52,759 nt of DNA from an uncultured Flavobacteriaceae bacterium (GTDB lineage Bacteria; Bacteroidota; Bacteroidia; Flavobacteriales; Flavobacteriaceae), in assembly GCA_938073895.1 (NCBI GenBank), contig CALJFB010000028.1, positions 1-52,759 on the forward strand, written 5' to 3'. A program made the position numbers and the translations under genes. Below are positions 6,769-15,871 of this stretch, one piece after another (the stretch's first letter is position 1; every line of letters starts with the position of its first letter). A model generated the notes under the pieces. It saw only the letters and a program-made list of their open reading frames with translations. It was not told the DNA's origin and did not search any database.

Positions 6769-9700
6769 ATGAGATGTTTCCTTTTTGTGCTTAGTTTTCT
6801 TTGTTTTTTTATAGCGTCATCGCAAAAGAATCAAAACAGTTTATTGTGGGAAATATCCGGAAATGGGTTAGAAAAATCGTCTTATTTATATGGAACTATG
6901 CATGTAAGTAGTAAAGTTGCTTTTAGATTAGACGATGTGTTTTTTGAAGCTTTAAACAAAAGTGATTATGTGGCTTTAGAGTCTGATCCAAGTGATTGGT
7001 TAGGTTTTAATTTTGATAACTCTATATTATCTCCTCAAAATTACAATACCGCTTTTAACAAAGGATTTTACGATAATATTGTTGGTATGGAAACGCCAAA
7101 AGATATTTTAATTCGCTCTGCAATAAGATTCAATAATCAGTTAGTTAACGGTATTTTGTATAGAAAGAACTCTTCGCGAGATAATTTTGAAGAAGAAACC
7201 TACTTGGATATGTTTATTTATCAGGCAGGAAAAAAAACAAACAAGCCAATTATTAGTTTAGAAAATATTGAAGAATCTCGTTACTTAGTTTCCAAAGCTT
7301 CAAAAAATAGTAGAAAAGATAAAATAGATTCTTGGTTGTCTAAGGTTTACGAAAAAGAAAGCGCTTATGTTTTAAGAGAAAAAACGTACAGAGATAGAAA
7401 TATTGAGTTATTAGATTCTATAAGTCAAGCGTCTAATACTGCATTTTTTAGAAACAATATGTTAACCATAAGAAACACTAATATGGTAACTGTTCTGGAT
7501 ACTTTAATGATGCGTAAATCTGTTTTTTCTGGTGTTGGAGCAGCACATTTAGGTGGTAAAAATGGAATGATAGAAATGCTTCGCAATAAAGGTTATATTT
7601 TAAATCCGCTAACATCTCCTAAAACTCAAGTTGCTAAAATTCAAAAAGAACGTTTAGAAAACAGTATTAAAACACCAGTTTTCTCTAAACATACTACGCC
7701 AGATGGCTTTTTAAGTTTAAATACATTTGGAGAATTAAGAGAGTTTGTACACAAAGGAATGAAATATTATATCTCGCCAGATTTACCTAATGGTGCGCAT
7801 CTATCTATAAGTAGAATTAATACTTATAATTATTTACCTAACGATAAAAATTTAACACTTAAAAATATTGATAATTATCTTTTTGAAGATATTCCAGGAG
7901 AAATTATTACTAAAGAAAATATTTCTGGTCATTTTCCAGGAATTAGCATTCTAAATAAAACTAAAAAAGGAGATTACGAGAAATATCATATCTATCAAAC
8001 TTCTTTAGAATTTGTAATTATTAAACTTTCTGGGAGAAAAAACTATGTTTTAGATTTCGAAAAAGAAGTTTTTAATTCTATTACATTCAAAGAAAAATCT
8101 TCTAAAATAGTTACAGTAAAAGAACCAAATAATAAATACAGTTTTAATTTTCCAAACACTTACGTTACAGATAATTTTGAATATGCTGGAAATAAACTAC
8201 TTCAAGCAGAATTTAATAATGCTACTTATTTTTTAAAAGAAGCAGTTTATTTTGATACTTATTATATTGAAGAAGATAGTTTTGAAGCCAAATATTTAGC
8301 AACCAACTTTTTTGAAAACTTAGAATTAGATCAATTTAAAGGCAACTACAAATCAAAAAACTATAAAAGCTTTGAAGCTGAAGCTCTTTTAGATAGTACA
8401 ACGTTAAAAAAGCTACATTTAAAAACTATTGTAAAAGATGGCAGCTATTATATTTTAGGCTATATAGGAACCAAAAAAGATGATGCAGATTTGTTTTTTA
8501 AATCGTTAAAATTCAATAAAACCTTATATCCAGAAACGTTTAAAACAGTTGTAGATACTTCTTTACACTTTAGCGTTACTACAAATACCAAAACAACGCC
8601 ACCAAGATCTTACAAAGGTTACAACAAAAAGAAACCCTATTTAGGTTTTACCACAAAGACTAATTATTATTCTAATTCTAACGAGCAGATTTATGTAGAA
8701 AAGCAAAAATTTCACGATCTTAAAATGATAACTAATATAGATAGCTTGTGGAATAAAACTGATAAATTATACGAAAACTATAGCGATTCCGATGGTTTTA
8801 AAAGTTTTAAAATTACAGGAAAATTAAAAACTCAAAAAGACAGCGTTTATTCTTACACGTTTAATCTACAAGACAGTATAAGCACAAAGCAGATAAAAGT
8901 AAAACAGGTTTTAGTTAAAGGTACTTTATTTGAGTTAAGAACTCTTACAGATTCTTTAACCGCACCAAGTAAATTTATTACAGAATTCTTTACTAGTTTT
9001 AAGCCACAAGATACCATGCTTGGTGTTTCGGTATTTAAAGACAAAACAGACACTTTTTTTGAAGCTTTAAAATCTAACGATAGCATTGTTTTTAAAGCTA
9101 AAAATGAAATACTGTTTAGTAATAAACACGTACCAAAAATGATCTCTTTTTTGGAAGAATTCGAATTTCCTGAAAATAAAGAAGACTTAAAATATTTTGT
9201 TTTAGAAAGTTTAGGTCGCTTAAATCATCCAGAAATTGTGCCTTATTTTAAGAAATTATACAAAGCATCTTATTCGGATCCAGATGTGCAATTAGAAATT
9301 TTAAATAGCGTTTTTGATAAAAATACAGAAACAGCAAATAAATTATTTTTAGAATTACTAAGCGAAGATTTACCATTAGACGAAAGAGAAATTGGAAATG
9401 TTCTAAATAATTATAAAGACAGTTTAACCACAAGAAAAACCTTATTTCCAGACCTTTTAGACTATACATCTGTAACAGAATATAAAGAAAATATTTACGA
9501 ACTTCTATCTAGACTTAGAATTAAAAACTTAATTAAAGCCAAGGTTTATAAGACTTATAAAAAACAGATTATTAACGATGCTAAAATTGAAATTAAACGA
9601 AGTTTAAGTACAAATGCAGATTCTTTTAAAGGTAGTTATACGCTAATAGATTACGTTTATTTAATTTTTCCGTTTAGAGAAGATGCCATTGCTAAATCAT

Positions 9701-10242
9701 TTTTCAATAAATTAATTGAAAGCAAAAATGGTCATGCACAAGCATCATATTATATGCTTTTGGCTAGAGCAAACGAGTTTATTCCACAAGATTTAATAAC
9801 TAAAACCGTTAATAATAAAGATGTAAAATATTTAGTTTACAGAAAATTAGCACATAAAAATCTATTTAAAGCAATTAATTCCTCTGGAATAACGCAAGAA
9901 AGTTACATAAAATCTTATATTTTTTCTGATGTAGATATTGAAAAAGAACGCGATTCAATTGTCTTTGTTGGTGCCAAACCTTTTATAACCGATTTAGATA
10001 AAGAAGGCGAAGTCCATTTCTATAAAGTTATAAAAACTACAACAAGTAAAACCACAACTAAACTCCATTATTTTGGCTATTTAAAACCCGATAACAAGCA
10101 ATTAATAGCAGTAGATCCATATATAGAATCCGGTACTTACGGCGATTATTTTGACGAAAACAAAGACGAAAACGAGATTTATACTAAAATTATAAAACAA
10201 GCCATCCATAAAACAAGAAAACGTATTAAGGATGATGATTAG
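6769..10242 (+). CDS. Large secreted protein with TraB/GumN domain
   Basis: A 1157-residue protein with a signal peptide (MRCFLFVLSFLCFFIASSQ). Residues about 25-290 are a TraB/GumN domain: LLWEISGNG, SSYLYGTMHV near the start and VGAAHLGGKNGMIEMLRNKGY at the end, the two GxxH-type motifs that define this putative metalloprotease-like fold. GumN proteins are usually about 300 residues; here over 800 more follow. The middle is Lys/Phe/Tyr-rich and beta-like; residues about 790-960 look helical and HEAT-like (LGRLNHPEIVPYFKKLY). The C-terminus is acidic then basic (KIIKQAIHKTRKRIKDDD). Biochemical function is unknown. It shares a divergent promoter region with hemH, which may be coincidental. 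Confidence 0.8.
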   Translation: MRCFLFVLSFLCFFIASSQKNQNSLLWEISGNGLEKSSYLYGTMHVSSKVAFRLDDVFFEALNKSDYVALESDPSDWLGFNFDNSILSPQNYNTAFNKGFYDNIVGMETPKDILIRSAIRFNNQLVNGILYRKNSSRDNFEEETYLDMFIYQAGKKTNKPIISLENIEESRYLVSKASKNSRKDKIDSWLSKVYEKESAYVLREKTYRDRNIELLDSISQASNTAFFRNNMLTIRNTNMVTVLDTLMMRKSVFSGVGAAHLGGKNGMIEMLRNKGYILNPLTSPKTQVAKIQKERLENSIKTPVFSKHTTPDGFLSLNTFGELREFVHKGMKYYISPDLPNGAHLSISRINTYNYLPNDKNLTLKNIDNYLFEDIPGEIITKENISGHFPGISILNKTKKGDYEKYHIYQTSLEFVIIKLSGRKNYVLDFEKEVFNSITFKEKSSKIVTVKEPNNKYSFNFPNTYVTDNFEYAGNKLLQAEFNNATYFLKEAVYFDTYYIEEDSFEAKYLATNFFENLELDQFKGNYKSKNYKSFEAEALLDSTTLKKLHLKTIVKDGSYYILGYIGTKKDDADLFFKSLKFNKTLYPETFKTVVDTSLHFSVTTNTKTTPPRSYKGYNKKKPYLGFTTKTNYYSNSNEQIYVEKQKFHDLKMITNIDSLWNKTDKLYENYSDSDGFKSFKITGKLKTQKDSVYSYTFNLQDSISTKQIKVKQVLVKGTLFELRTLTDSLTAPSKFITEFFTSFKPQDTMLGVSVFKDKTDTFFEALKSNDSIVFKAKNEILFSNKHVPKMISFLEEFEFPENKEDLKYFVLESLGRLNHPEIVPYFKKLYKASYSDPDVQLEILNSVFDKNTETANKLFLELLSEDLPLDEREIGNVLNNYKDSLTTRKTLFPDLLDYTSVTEYKENIYELLSRLRIKNLIKAKVYKTYKKQIINDAKIEIKRSLSTNADSFKGSYTLIDYVYLIFPFREDAIAKSFFNKLIESKNGHAQASYYMLLARANEFIPQDLITKTVNNKDVKYLVYRKLAHKNLFKAINSSGITQESYIKSYIFSDVDIEKERDSIVFVGAKPFITDLDKEGEVHFYKVIKTTTSKTTTKLHYFGYLKPDNKQLIAVDPYIESGTYGDYFDENKDENEIYTKIIKQAIHKTRKRIKDDD

Positions 10243-10351
10243 TAAGCTGAGAATTGGAATAAATAATGTGTTTACCTCATTTGTAGCTTTTATAATACTA
10301 CTTTGTTTAGGAGTTTTAATCTATTTATCTTTTGATAAAAACATCTATTGA
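10232..10351 (+). CDS. 39-residue single-helix membrane peptide
   Basis: An ATG overlapping the last 11 bases of the TraB/GumN-like gene opens a 39-codon frame: a basic start (MMISKLRIG), one hydrophobic helix (about residues 13-32) and a short charged tail. Its TGA overlaps a TTG start of the next frame (TTGA). The overlaps at both ends suggest translational coupling. It is too short for family assignment, so it may be a real small protein or a chance frame. Confidence 0.4.
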   Translation: MMISKLRIGINNVFTSFVAFIILLCLGVLIYLSFDKNIY

Positions 10352-10596
10352 GTGATATAATTTTTCTTGCAAAATTTTTTCTAGGCATTTTTAGTTTAAT
10401 TTCAATTGGAGCTCTATTTTTTGTATTAGTTAAATTTAGACTGCTATTTATTACGTCTAAAAATATTTATTCCATTTATCCTTTTTTATTCAAGAAGAAA
10501 AAAATCAGATTAGACCAAATAACAAATGTAAAATGGTCAAGCTGGATAAGTCAAAATGCAATTGTTTACAGAAAGGTTGAAGTAAAAAGATTCTAA
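10348..10596 (+). CDS. Small membrane protein, possibly truncated
   Basis: An 82-residue frame from TTG, the only possible start. There is one N-terminal helix pair (about residues 5-35), then KIRLDQITNVKWSSW and a C-terminus resembling the first strands of a bacterial PH-like domain. The stop overlaps by three bases the stop of the convergent AraC gene, so the protein may have lost its C-terminal part there. Evidence for function is weak. Confidence 0.4.
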   Translation: MSDIIFLAKFFLGIFSLISIGALFFVLVKFRLLFITSKNIYSIYPFLFKKKKIRLDQITNVKWSSWISQNAIVYRKVEVKRF

Positions 10597-11483
10597 CTAC
10601 TCTGCACATATTTCTTAGGCGTAGTTCCATATTTTTTCTTAAAAGCAGCAATAAAATGGCTTCCAGTACTGTAGCCAACTTTTAGTCCAACTTCGTTAAC
10701 ATTATGTGCGCCAGATTCTAATAATTTACGGGCAACTTCCATTTTATAATCAAACAAGAAACCGTAAACCGTATCGCCATAAATTTGTTTAAAACCTTCT
10801 TTAAGTTTCTTTAAGCTTAGGTTTATTTCTTCAGATAATTCCTGTAAAGTTGGCGGTTCTGCCATTTTAGAAATCATAATATCTTTGGCTCGTTTTATTT
10901 TAGTTACGTTGCTTTCGTCTGCTAAAAACGGACATTGCTCAATATCGGCATCTTCGCTTCTATTAAAATATAAACTTAGTAACTCGTAAGCTTTCGCTTT
11001 AAAGTATAGTGGCTTTATAATTTCGTTTAAATTATAATTAATAACCTGGTTTAAAGAGATGCTCATAGATGGAGAGATTCCGCCATCTTTGTAATATTTA
11101 TTTTCCTTGTTTTCTTTATTTAAAAATGAAATATAATCTGCTTCTTGAGAAAATAAGCCGTGAAATTTTTTAATTGAAATAACAATAGAAACCATCCAAC
11201 TATTAGGGTAAATCTTTAAATTAATTGGTAAATCGCGTTCTGGATTGTATAATAATAACGAAGATTCCTCAGAAATATCTAAAACATAAGAACCATTATT
11301 AAATAAAAAGGCACTTTTACCTTTTAAGCAAAAATGAAACTGTATAAAACTGCTATCAACATCACGCTCAACACTAATAACTTTGTCATCATCATTTCTA
11401 TAACTTAAAACAAAAAAACCGTCTTCAATTCTTGTTTCGTTAAAAAACCTTGTAGCGTTATTTTTTTTAATAGCTTCTTTCAT
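10593..11483 (-). CDS. AraC-family transcriptional regulator next to hemA
   Basis: A 296-residue protein. The C-terminal third (about 190-296) is a double helix-turn-helix AraC/XylS domain: LQELSEEINLSLKKLKEGFK for the first HTH and VNEVGLKVGYSTGSHFIAAF, then KKYGTTPKKY for the second. The N-terminal 180 residues are an unassigned sensor region with beta-rich character. It is divergent from hemA across 198 bp that holds four TAGCG-type sites, so it probably controls hemA and itself, perhaps in response to iron or heme; that is inference. A run of eight A near the start codon could in principle be slippery. Confidence 0.85.
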   Translation of the reverse strand: MKEAIKKNNATRFFNETRIEDGFFVLSYRNDDDKVISVERDVDSSFIQFHFCLKGKSAFLFNNGSYVLDISEESSLLLYNPERDLPINLKIYPNSWMVSIVISIKKFHGLFSQEADYISFLNKENKENKYYKDGGISPSMSISLNQVINYNLNEIIKPLYFKAKAYELLSLYFNRSEDADIEQCPFLADESNVTKIKRAKDIMISKMAEPPTLQELSEEINLSLKKLKEGFKQIYGDTVYGFLFDYKMEVARKLLESGAHNVNEVGLKVGYSTGSHFIAAFKKKYGTTPKKYVQSS

Positions 11484-11560
11484 TTTTAAAAATATTTTAT
11501 TTAGATTGGTTCTAAATTATTAAAGCTAAAATAGCTTAAAACAATTGTTTTTGTTGATGT

Positions 11561-11630
11561 TAGCGTAACAAAAGTACAAAAAATAACGCTAAAAAACCAC
11601 TAGCGATATTTAAAGTTCTTATAGCGTTAT
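11561..11630. promoter_or_regulatory. Array of four TAGCGnnAn operator-like sites
   Basis: TAGCGTAAC at 11561-11569, TAGCGTTAT in reverse at 11591-11583, TAGCGATAT at 11601-11609 and TAGCGTTAT at 11622-11630. Centres are 22, 18 and 21 bp apart, about two helical turns each. The array lies between the divergent -7 boxes of the AraC gene and hemA, as expected for direct binding by the AraC-type protein. The repeats are read directly; the binding partner is inference. Confidence 0.6.
11569..11576 (-). promoter_or_regulatory. Candidate -7 box of the AraC regulator gene
   Basis: Minus-strand TACTTTTG matches TAnnTTTG. It abuts the first operator-like site, and the second overlaps the region just upstream, consistent with autoregulation. 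Confidence 0.5.
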
Positions 11631-11650
11631 TTAAAACAAAGTAAGGCACA

Positions 11651-11658
11651 TAGCTTTG
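11651..11658 (+). promoter_or_regulatory. Candidate -7 box of hemA
   Basis: TAGCTTTG matches TAnnTTTG and lies 23 nt before the hemA ATG. The last operator-like site ends 20 nt upstream, covering the -33 region; no clear -33 TTG is present, as in activator-dependent promoters. Confidence 0.55.
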
Positions 11659-11681
11659 CAAAGCAATTTGTTTAAAATTAA

Positions 11682-12932
11682 ATGGAGCAATACAACATCT
11701 CAAAAGGAACTCATTTTTACGCTTTAGGTCTTAGCTATAAAAAAGCTGATGCTGAGGTAAGAGGTTCTTTTAGTTTAGATGAAAATGCAAAACAAAACCT
11801 TTTAAATCAAGCCAAAGAAAACAATATAGAAGGTTTAATTGTAACGTCTACGTGCAATAGAACCGAGATTTTTGGTTTTGCAGAACATCCATATCAGCTT
11901 ATTAAATTATTGTGCGAAAACACGAAAGGAACTGTAGAAGAATTTCAAAAAGTAGCATATATTTATAAAAGTAGAGACGCTATAGCGCATTTATTTAAAG
12001 TAGGTTGTGGATTAGATAGTCAGATTTTAGGCGATTTTGAAATTATTAGTCAATTAAAGATTAGTGCAAAAGCTTCCAAAAAGCAGAATTTATTAAATCC
12101 TTTTTTAGAACGCTTGTTAAATGCTGTAATTCAAGCTAGTAAGCGTATTAAAACTGAGACTGAAATATCTTCTGGAGCAACATCTGTATCATTTGCATCT
12201 GTACATTATATATTAAAGCACGTAGAAAATGTTTCTGATAAAAATATTTTATTATTTGGAACAGGTAAAATAGGCCGTAATACTTGCGAAAATCTTGTAA
12301 AACACACCAAGAACGAGCATATTACATTAATTAATAGAACAAAAGATAAGGCCGAAAAAATTGCGGGTAAATTTAATTTAATTGTTAAAGATTACGCCAA
12401 TTTACAAGAAGAAATAAATACTTCGGATATTCTAATAGTTTCTACAGGCGCACAAAATCCTACGGTAGATAAATTTATAATTAAAAATAATAAACCACTT
12501 CTAATTTTAGACTTGTCTATTCCAAAAAATGTAAACAAAAACGTTACGGATTTAGATCAGGTTACGTTAGTTCATTTAGATCAATTATCTCAAATGACTG
12601 ATGAAACATTAGAAAAAAGAAAAGAACATATTCCTGTTGCAGAACAAATTATAGAAGAAGTAAAAGCAGAGTTTAGTGCTTGGTTAGAAACTAGAAAGTT
12701 TGCACCAACTATTAAGGCTTTAAAACATAAACTTCAAGATTTTAAAACAGCAGAATTAGATACACAACGTAAAAAAATAGCAGATTTTAACGAGGCACAA
12801 GCCGAAATAATTAGTAATAATATTATTCAAAAAATAACCAATCACTTTGCGCATCATTTAAAAGACGATGCAAGTTCTGGAACAGAAAGTTTAGAGCTTA
12901 TACAAAAAGTGTTTCAGTTAGAAACAAAATAA
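11682..12932 (+). CDS. hemA: Glutamyl-tRNA reductase HemA
   Basis: A 416-residue enzyme that reduces glutamyl-tRNA(Glu) to glutamate-1-semialdehyde with NADPH, the committed step of C5-route tetrapyrrole synthesis. The catalytic motif TSTCNRTEIFGFA has nucleophile Cys58. The substrate loop FKVGCGLDSQILGDFEI, the NADPH site LLFGTGKIGRNT and a C-terminal helical dimerisation domain (about 320-416) follow in the usual order and at the usual length. One base separates its stop from the hemCD start, so the two are an operon. Expression is probably set by the AraC regulator upstream. Confidence 0.97.
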   Translation: MEQYNISKGTHFYALGLSYKKADAEVRGSFSLDENAKQNLLNQAKENNIEGLIVTSTCNRTEIFGFAEHPYQLIKLLCENTKGTVEEFQKVAYIYKSRDAIAHLFKVGCGLDSQILGDFEIISQLKISAKASKKQNLLNPFLERLLNAVIQASKRIKTETEISSGATSVSFASVHYILKHVENVSDKNILLFGTGKIGRNTCENLVKHTKNEHITLINRTKDKAEKIAGKFNLIVKDYANLQEEINTSDILIVSTGAQNPTVDKFIIKNNKPLLILDLSIPKNVNKNVTDLDQVTLVHLDQLSQMTDETLEKRKEHIPVAEQIIEEVKAEFSAWLETRKFAPTIKALKHKLQDFKTAELDTQRKKIADFNEAQAEIISNNIIQKITNHFAHHLKDDASSGTESLELIQKVFQLETK

Positions 12933-12933
12933 A

Positions 12934-14517
12934 ATGTCTAAAACCATCCGTATTGGTACTCGCGATAGCCAATTAGCCCTTTGGCAAGCAAAAATTGTAA
13001 AAATTCAATTAGAAAATTTAGGTCACACTTGTATCTTGGTACCTGTAAAATCTACAGGAGACATCATTTTAGATAAGCCACTTTACGAGCTTGGTGTAAC
13101 TGGAATATTTACAAAAACACTGGATATTGCTTTACTTAACGGTAATGTTGATGTTGTGGTACATTCGTTAAAAGATGTACCAACGCAAATGCCAGAAGGC
13201 ATTATACAAGCCGCAGTTTTAAAGCGTGGAAACACCAGAGATATGTTAGTTTTTAACGACTCTGAAGAATTTATGAGCCAGAAAGATGCCGTAATTGCTA
13301 CCAGTAGTTTACGTAGAAGAGCACAATGGTTAAATCGCTTTCCAACACATAAAATTGAAGATATTCGAGGTAACGTAAATTTACGTTTAGAAAAGTTAGA
13401 AAACAGCGAAACTTGGAATGGCGCTATTTTTGCAGCGGCAGGTTTAGGTCGTTTAGAGCTAACACCAGAAAATTCTTTTAATTTAGATTGGATGATTCCT
13501 GCGCCTGCTCAAGGAGCAATAATGGTTGCTGCGTTACAAGAAAATACAGAAATTGTAGAAATTTGTAAAGAAATTAATCACGAAATTACAGAAATTTGTA
13601 CCGGAATAGAACGTAAATTTTTACGTATCCTAGAAGGTGGATGTTCTTCGCCTATTGGTGCAATTGCATTTTATAGAGACAAAGAAAACGATATTTGTTT
13701 TAAAGGTATTTTACTTAGTAAAGATGGAACTCGTAAGATCGAAGTCGAGAAAATAGAAACACTTGGTAGCCATCACAATATTGCAGAATTTTGTGCCAAC
13801 TATATTTTAGATAAAGGAGGAAATAAATTAGTAGACGCAAGAGATTACACTTCTAGAGACGAAAAAATATTCTCTACAAAAGCGTTAACAGACGAGCAGA
13901 AAAAATTATTTAATCAAGGTATAAAGGTCAATCAAGCAGATTTTGTAAAGGTTAATATTAACCGTATTTCGCCAATTGTTTTAAAACAAGAGCACAAAAA
14001 TGTGGTTATTACCAGTCAGAATGCAGTAGAAGCTATTATAAATAGTATGCCTGCTCAAGATTTAAAATTCGCTAACATTTATTGTGTTGGAAGAAGAACT
14101 AAGAAGTTAATTGAGCAAAAAATTGGTCCAGTAGTACATCAAGCAAAAAATGCTGAAACATTAGCAAATTATATTGTAGATTATTTAGAAGGAACAGAAG
14201 TATCATATTTCTGTAGCGACATTAGATTAGACGCATTACCAACTATTTTAAACGACAATAATATTACTGTAAACGAAATTGAAGCTTATACTACAAAATA
14301 CGAAGGATTAGAAATTACCAATACCATTGAAGGTGTACTATTTTTTAGTCCAAGTACAGTAGACAGTTTTATAGAACACAATACAAGCAAGCCAATAGCT
14401 TTTTGTATAGGAGAAACAACAGCAAAGCACGCAAGACATTATTTTGATGATGTTCGTGTAGCTAAAGTGCCAACTGTAGAAAGCGTTATTGAGTTAGTGA
14501 ACCAAGTTTATGTTTAA
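12934..14517 (+). CDS. hemC: HemC-HemD fusion: porphobilinogen deaminase/uroporphyrinogen-III synthase
   Basis: A 527-residue fusion of two consecutive enzymes. Residues 1 to about 305 are hydroxymethylbilane synthase: IRIGTRDSQLALWQA, HSLKDVPTQ, ATSSLRRRAQ and LEGGCSSPIGA, with Cys237 as the dipyrromethane attachment site. Residues about 310-527 resemble HemD: a first lobe with VVITSQNAVEAI, CVGRRT, a second lobe with SDIRLDALPTIL, then VLFFSPSTVDSF and AFCIGETTAKHA. Linking the two prevents loss of the unstable hydroxymethylbilane. A single-domain HemC is about 310 residues, so the extra length fits the fusion. It directly follows hemA. Confidence 0.93.
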   Translation: MSKTIRIGTRDSQLALWQAKIVKIQLENLGHTCILVPVKSTGDIILDKPLYELGVTGIFTKTLDIALLNGNVDVVVHSLKDVPTQMPEGIIQAAVLKRGNTRDMLVFNDSEEFMSQKDAVIATSSLRRRAQWLNRFPTHKIEDIRGNVNLRLEKLENSETWNGAIFAAAGLGRLELTPENSFNLDWMIPAPAQGAIMVAALQENTEIVEICKEINHEITEICTGIERKFLRILEGGCSSPIGAIAFYRDKENDICFKGILLSKDGTRKIEVEKIETLGSHHNIAEFCANYILDKGGNKLVDARDYTSRDEKIFSTKALTDEQKKLFNQGIKVNQADFVKVNINRISPIVLKQEHKNVVITSQNAVEAIINSMPAQDLKFANIYCVGRRTKKLIEQKIGPVVHQAKNAETLANYIVDYLEGTEVSYFCSDIRLDALPTILNDNNITVNEIEAYTTKYEGLEITNTIEGVLFFSPSTVDSFIEHNTSKPIAFCIGETTAKHARHYFDDVRVAKVPTVESVIELVNQVYV

Positions 14518-14522
14518 ATAAG

Positions 14523-14615
14523 TTTTTGGCGTTTAGCCTTTTACTTTTTGCATTAGTATAATTTGATAAATAAAAACAGCTAAAAGCCAATAACCAAAAG
14601 CTAATAGCCAAACAA
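14523..14615. repeat. Imperfect inverted and direct repeats before tRNA-Ser
   Basis: TTTTTGGCGTTTAGCC near 14523-14538 is answered by GCTAAAAGCC and GCTAATAGCC (14579-14609), which also repeat each other in tandem. The arms could fold in RNA after hemCD. There is no T-run of terminator type. Origin unknown. Confidence 0.4.
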
Positions 14616-14617
14616 AT

Positions 14618-14704
14618 AGAGAGTTGACAGAGTGGCCGATCGTGCTACCTTGGAAAGGTAGTGTACTTGCAAAAGTACCAAGGGTTCGAATCCCTTACTC
14701 TCTG
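14618..14704 (+). tRNA. tRNA-Ser(GGA)
   Basis: A full cloverleaf with a long variable arm, as in tRNA-Ser. Acceptor AGAGAGT pairs with ACTCTCT (14697-14703), discriminator G at 14704. The anticodon stem is CTACC/GGTAG with loop TTGGAAA and anticodon GGA at 14652-14654, reading UCC and UCU. The T-loop is GGTTCGAATCC. CCA is not encoded. It sits between hemCD and hemE and is followed by a hairpin. Confidence 0.95.
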
Positions 14705-14716
14705 CAATATTATTTC

Positions 14717-14749
14717 AAATAGAATTAAAGACTATTTTAATTCTATTTT
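14717..14749 (+). terminator. Hairpin after tRNA-Ser
   Basis: A perfect 13-bp inverted repeat (AAATAGAATTAAA, TTTAATTCTATTT) with a 6-nt loop and a short T-run, 13 nt after the tRNA. The stem is AT-rich, so termination may be partial. Confidence 0.55.
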
Positions 14750-14796
14750 ATAACTATAATTAAAGTTTTCTATTTTAAGAAAGCAGAACAGACAGT

Positions 14797-15822
14797 ATGT
14801 TGAAAAACGATTTATTTTTAAGAGCACTAAAAGGAGAAACTGTAGATAGACCACCAGTTTGGATGATGCGTCAAGCAGGAAGATATTTGCCTGAATTTAT
14901 GGAAATAAAGGCAAAATACGACTTTTTTACGCGTTGCGAAACTCCAGAATTAGCAAGTGAAATTACAGTACAACCAATTCGTAGATACGGAATGGATGCA
15001 GCAATTTTATTTTGCGATATATTAGTAATTCCGCAAGCAATGAATATTGAGGTGCAAATGAAGCCTAATTTTGGTCCTTATTTACCAAATCCTATTCGTA
15101 AACAAAGAGATGTAGATAATGTTATTGTTCCAGACGTAAAAGAAAGCTTAAGCTATGTTTACGAAGCTATAAAAATGACTAAAGAGAAACTTAACGACGA
15201 AATTCCTTTAATTGGTTTTGCCGGTTCTCCTTGGACAATTTTATGTTATTGCGTGCAAGGTCAAGGTTCCAAAAACTTTGATAAGGCTAAAGAGTTTTGT
15301 TTTACAAATCCAATAGCTGCACACCAATTATTACAAAAAATTACAGATACTACTATAGCTTACCTAAAAGAAAAAGTAAAAGCAGGCGTAAATGCTGTTC
15401 AAGTGTTTGATTCTTGGGGTGGAATGTTGTCTCCAGTAGATTATCAAGAGTTTTCTTGGAAATATATCCAACAAATTATTGATGCTTTAAAAGACGACGC
15501 ACCTGTAATTGCATTTGGAAAAGGTTGTTGGTTTGCATTAGATACAATGGCTAAATCTGGTGCTTCAGCTTTAGGTGTAGATTGGACATGTTCTCCAAAA
15601 AATGCGCGTTACTTAACAGGTGGAAATATTACATTACAAGGTAATTTTGATCCAACACGATTATTTTCGCCGCCAGCGGAAATCAAGAAAATGGTTACAC
15701 AAATGATTAACGAGTTTGGTAAAGACAAATATATTGTGAATTTAGGTCATGGTATTTTACCAAATATTCCGCTAGAAAATGCTAAAGCATTTATAGATGC
15801 AGTAAAAGAATATAAAGCTTAA
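14797..15822 (+). CDS. hemE: Uroporphyrinogen decarboxylase HemE
   Basis: A 341-residue cytosolic enzyme that removes four carboxyl groups from uroporphyrinogen III to give coproporphyrinogen III. Hallmarks: the N-terminal [15 protein letters not shown], the [13 protein letters not shown]sp region, [12 protein letters not shown], and the C-terminal [11 protein letters not shown]. Length is typical. The start ATG follows the tRNA hairpin by 47 nt, so hemE may have its own promoter, although I do not see a clean -7 box. A strong terminator closes the unit. Confidence 0.97.
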   Translation: MLKNDLFLRALKGETVDRPPVWMMRQAGRYLPEFMEIKAKYDFFTRCETPELASEITVQPIRRYGMDAAILFCDILVIPQAMNIEVQMKPNFGPYLPNPIRKQRDVDNVIVPDVKESLSYVYEAIKMTKEKLNDEIPLIGFAGSPWTILCYCVQGQGSKNFDKAKEFCFTNPIAAHQLLQKITDTTIAYLKEKVKAGVNAVQVFDSWGGMLSPVDYQEFSWKYIQQIIDALKDDAPVIAFGKGCWFALDTMAKSGASALGVDWTCSPKNARYLTGGNITLQGNFDPTRLFSPPAEIKKMVTQMINEFGKDKYIVNLGHGILPNIPLENAKAFIDAVKEYKA

Positions 15823-15826
15823 AACT

Positions 15827-15860
15827 AAAAGCGTTACTTTTATAAGAGTAACGCTTTTTT
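15827..15860 (+). terminator. Terminator after hemE
   Basis: A 12-bp perfect stem (AAAAGCGTTACT, AGTAACGCTTTT), 8-nt loop, then T6, five bases after the hemE stop. Confidence 0.85.
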
Positions 15861-15871
15861 AATATAATAGA

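Noticed and set aside
11462..11480. Run of eight A near the AraC start as a second phase-variable site
   Set aside because: The frame is intact and such runs are common at this base composition; no out-of-frame evidence.
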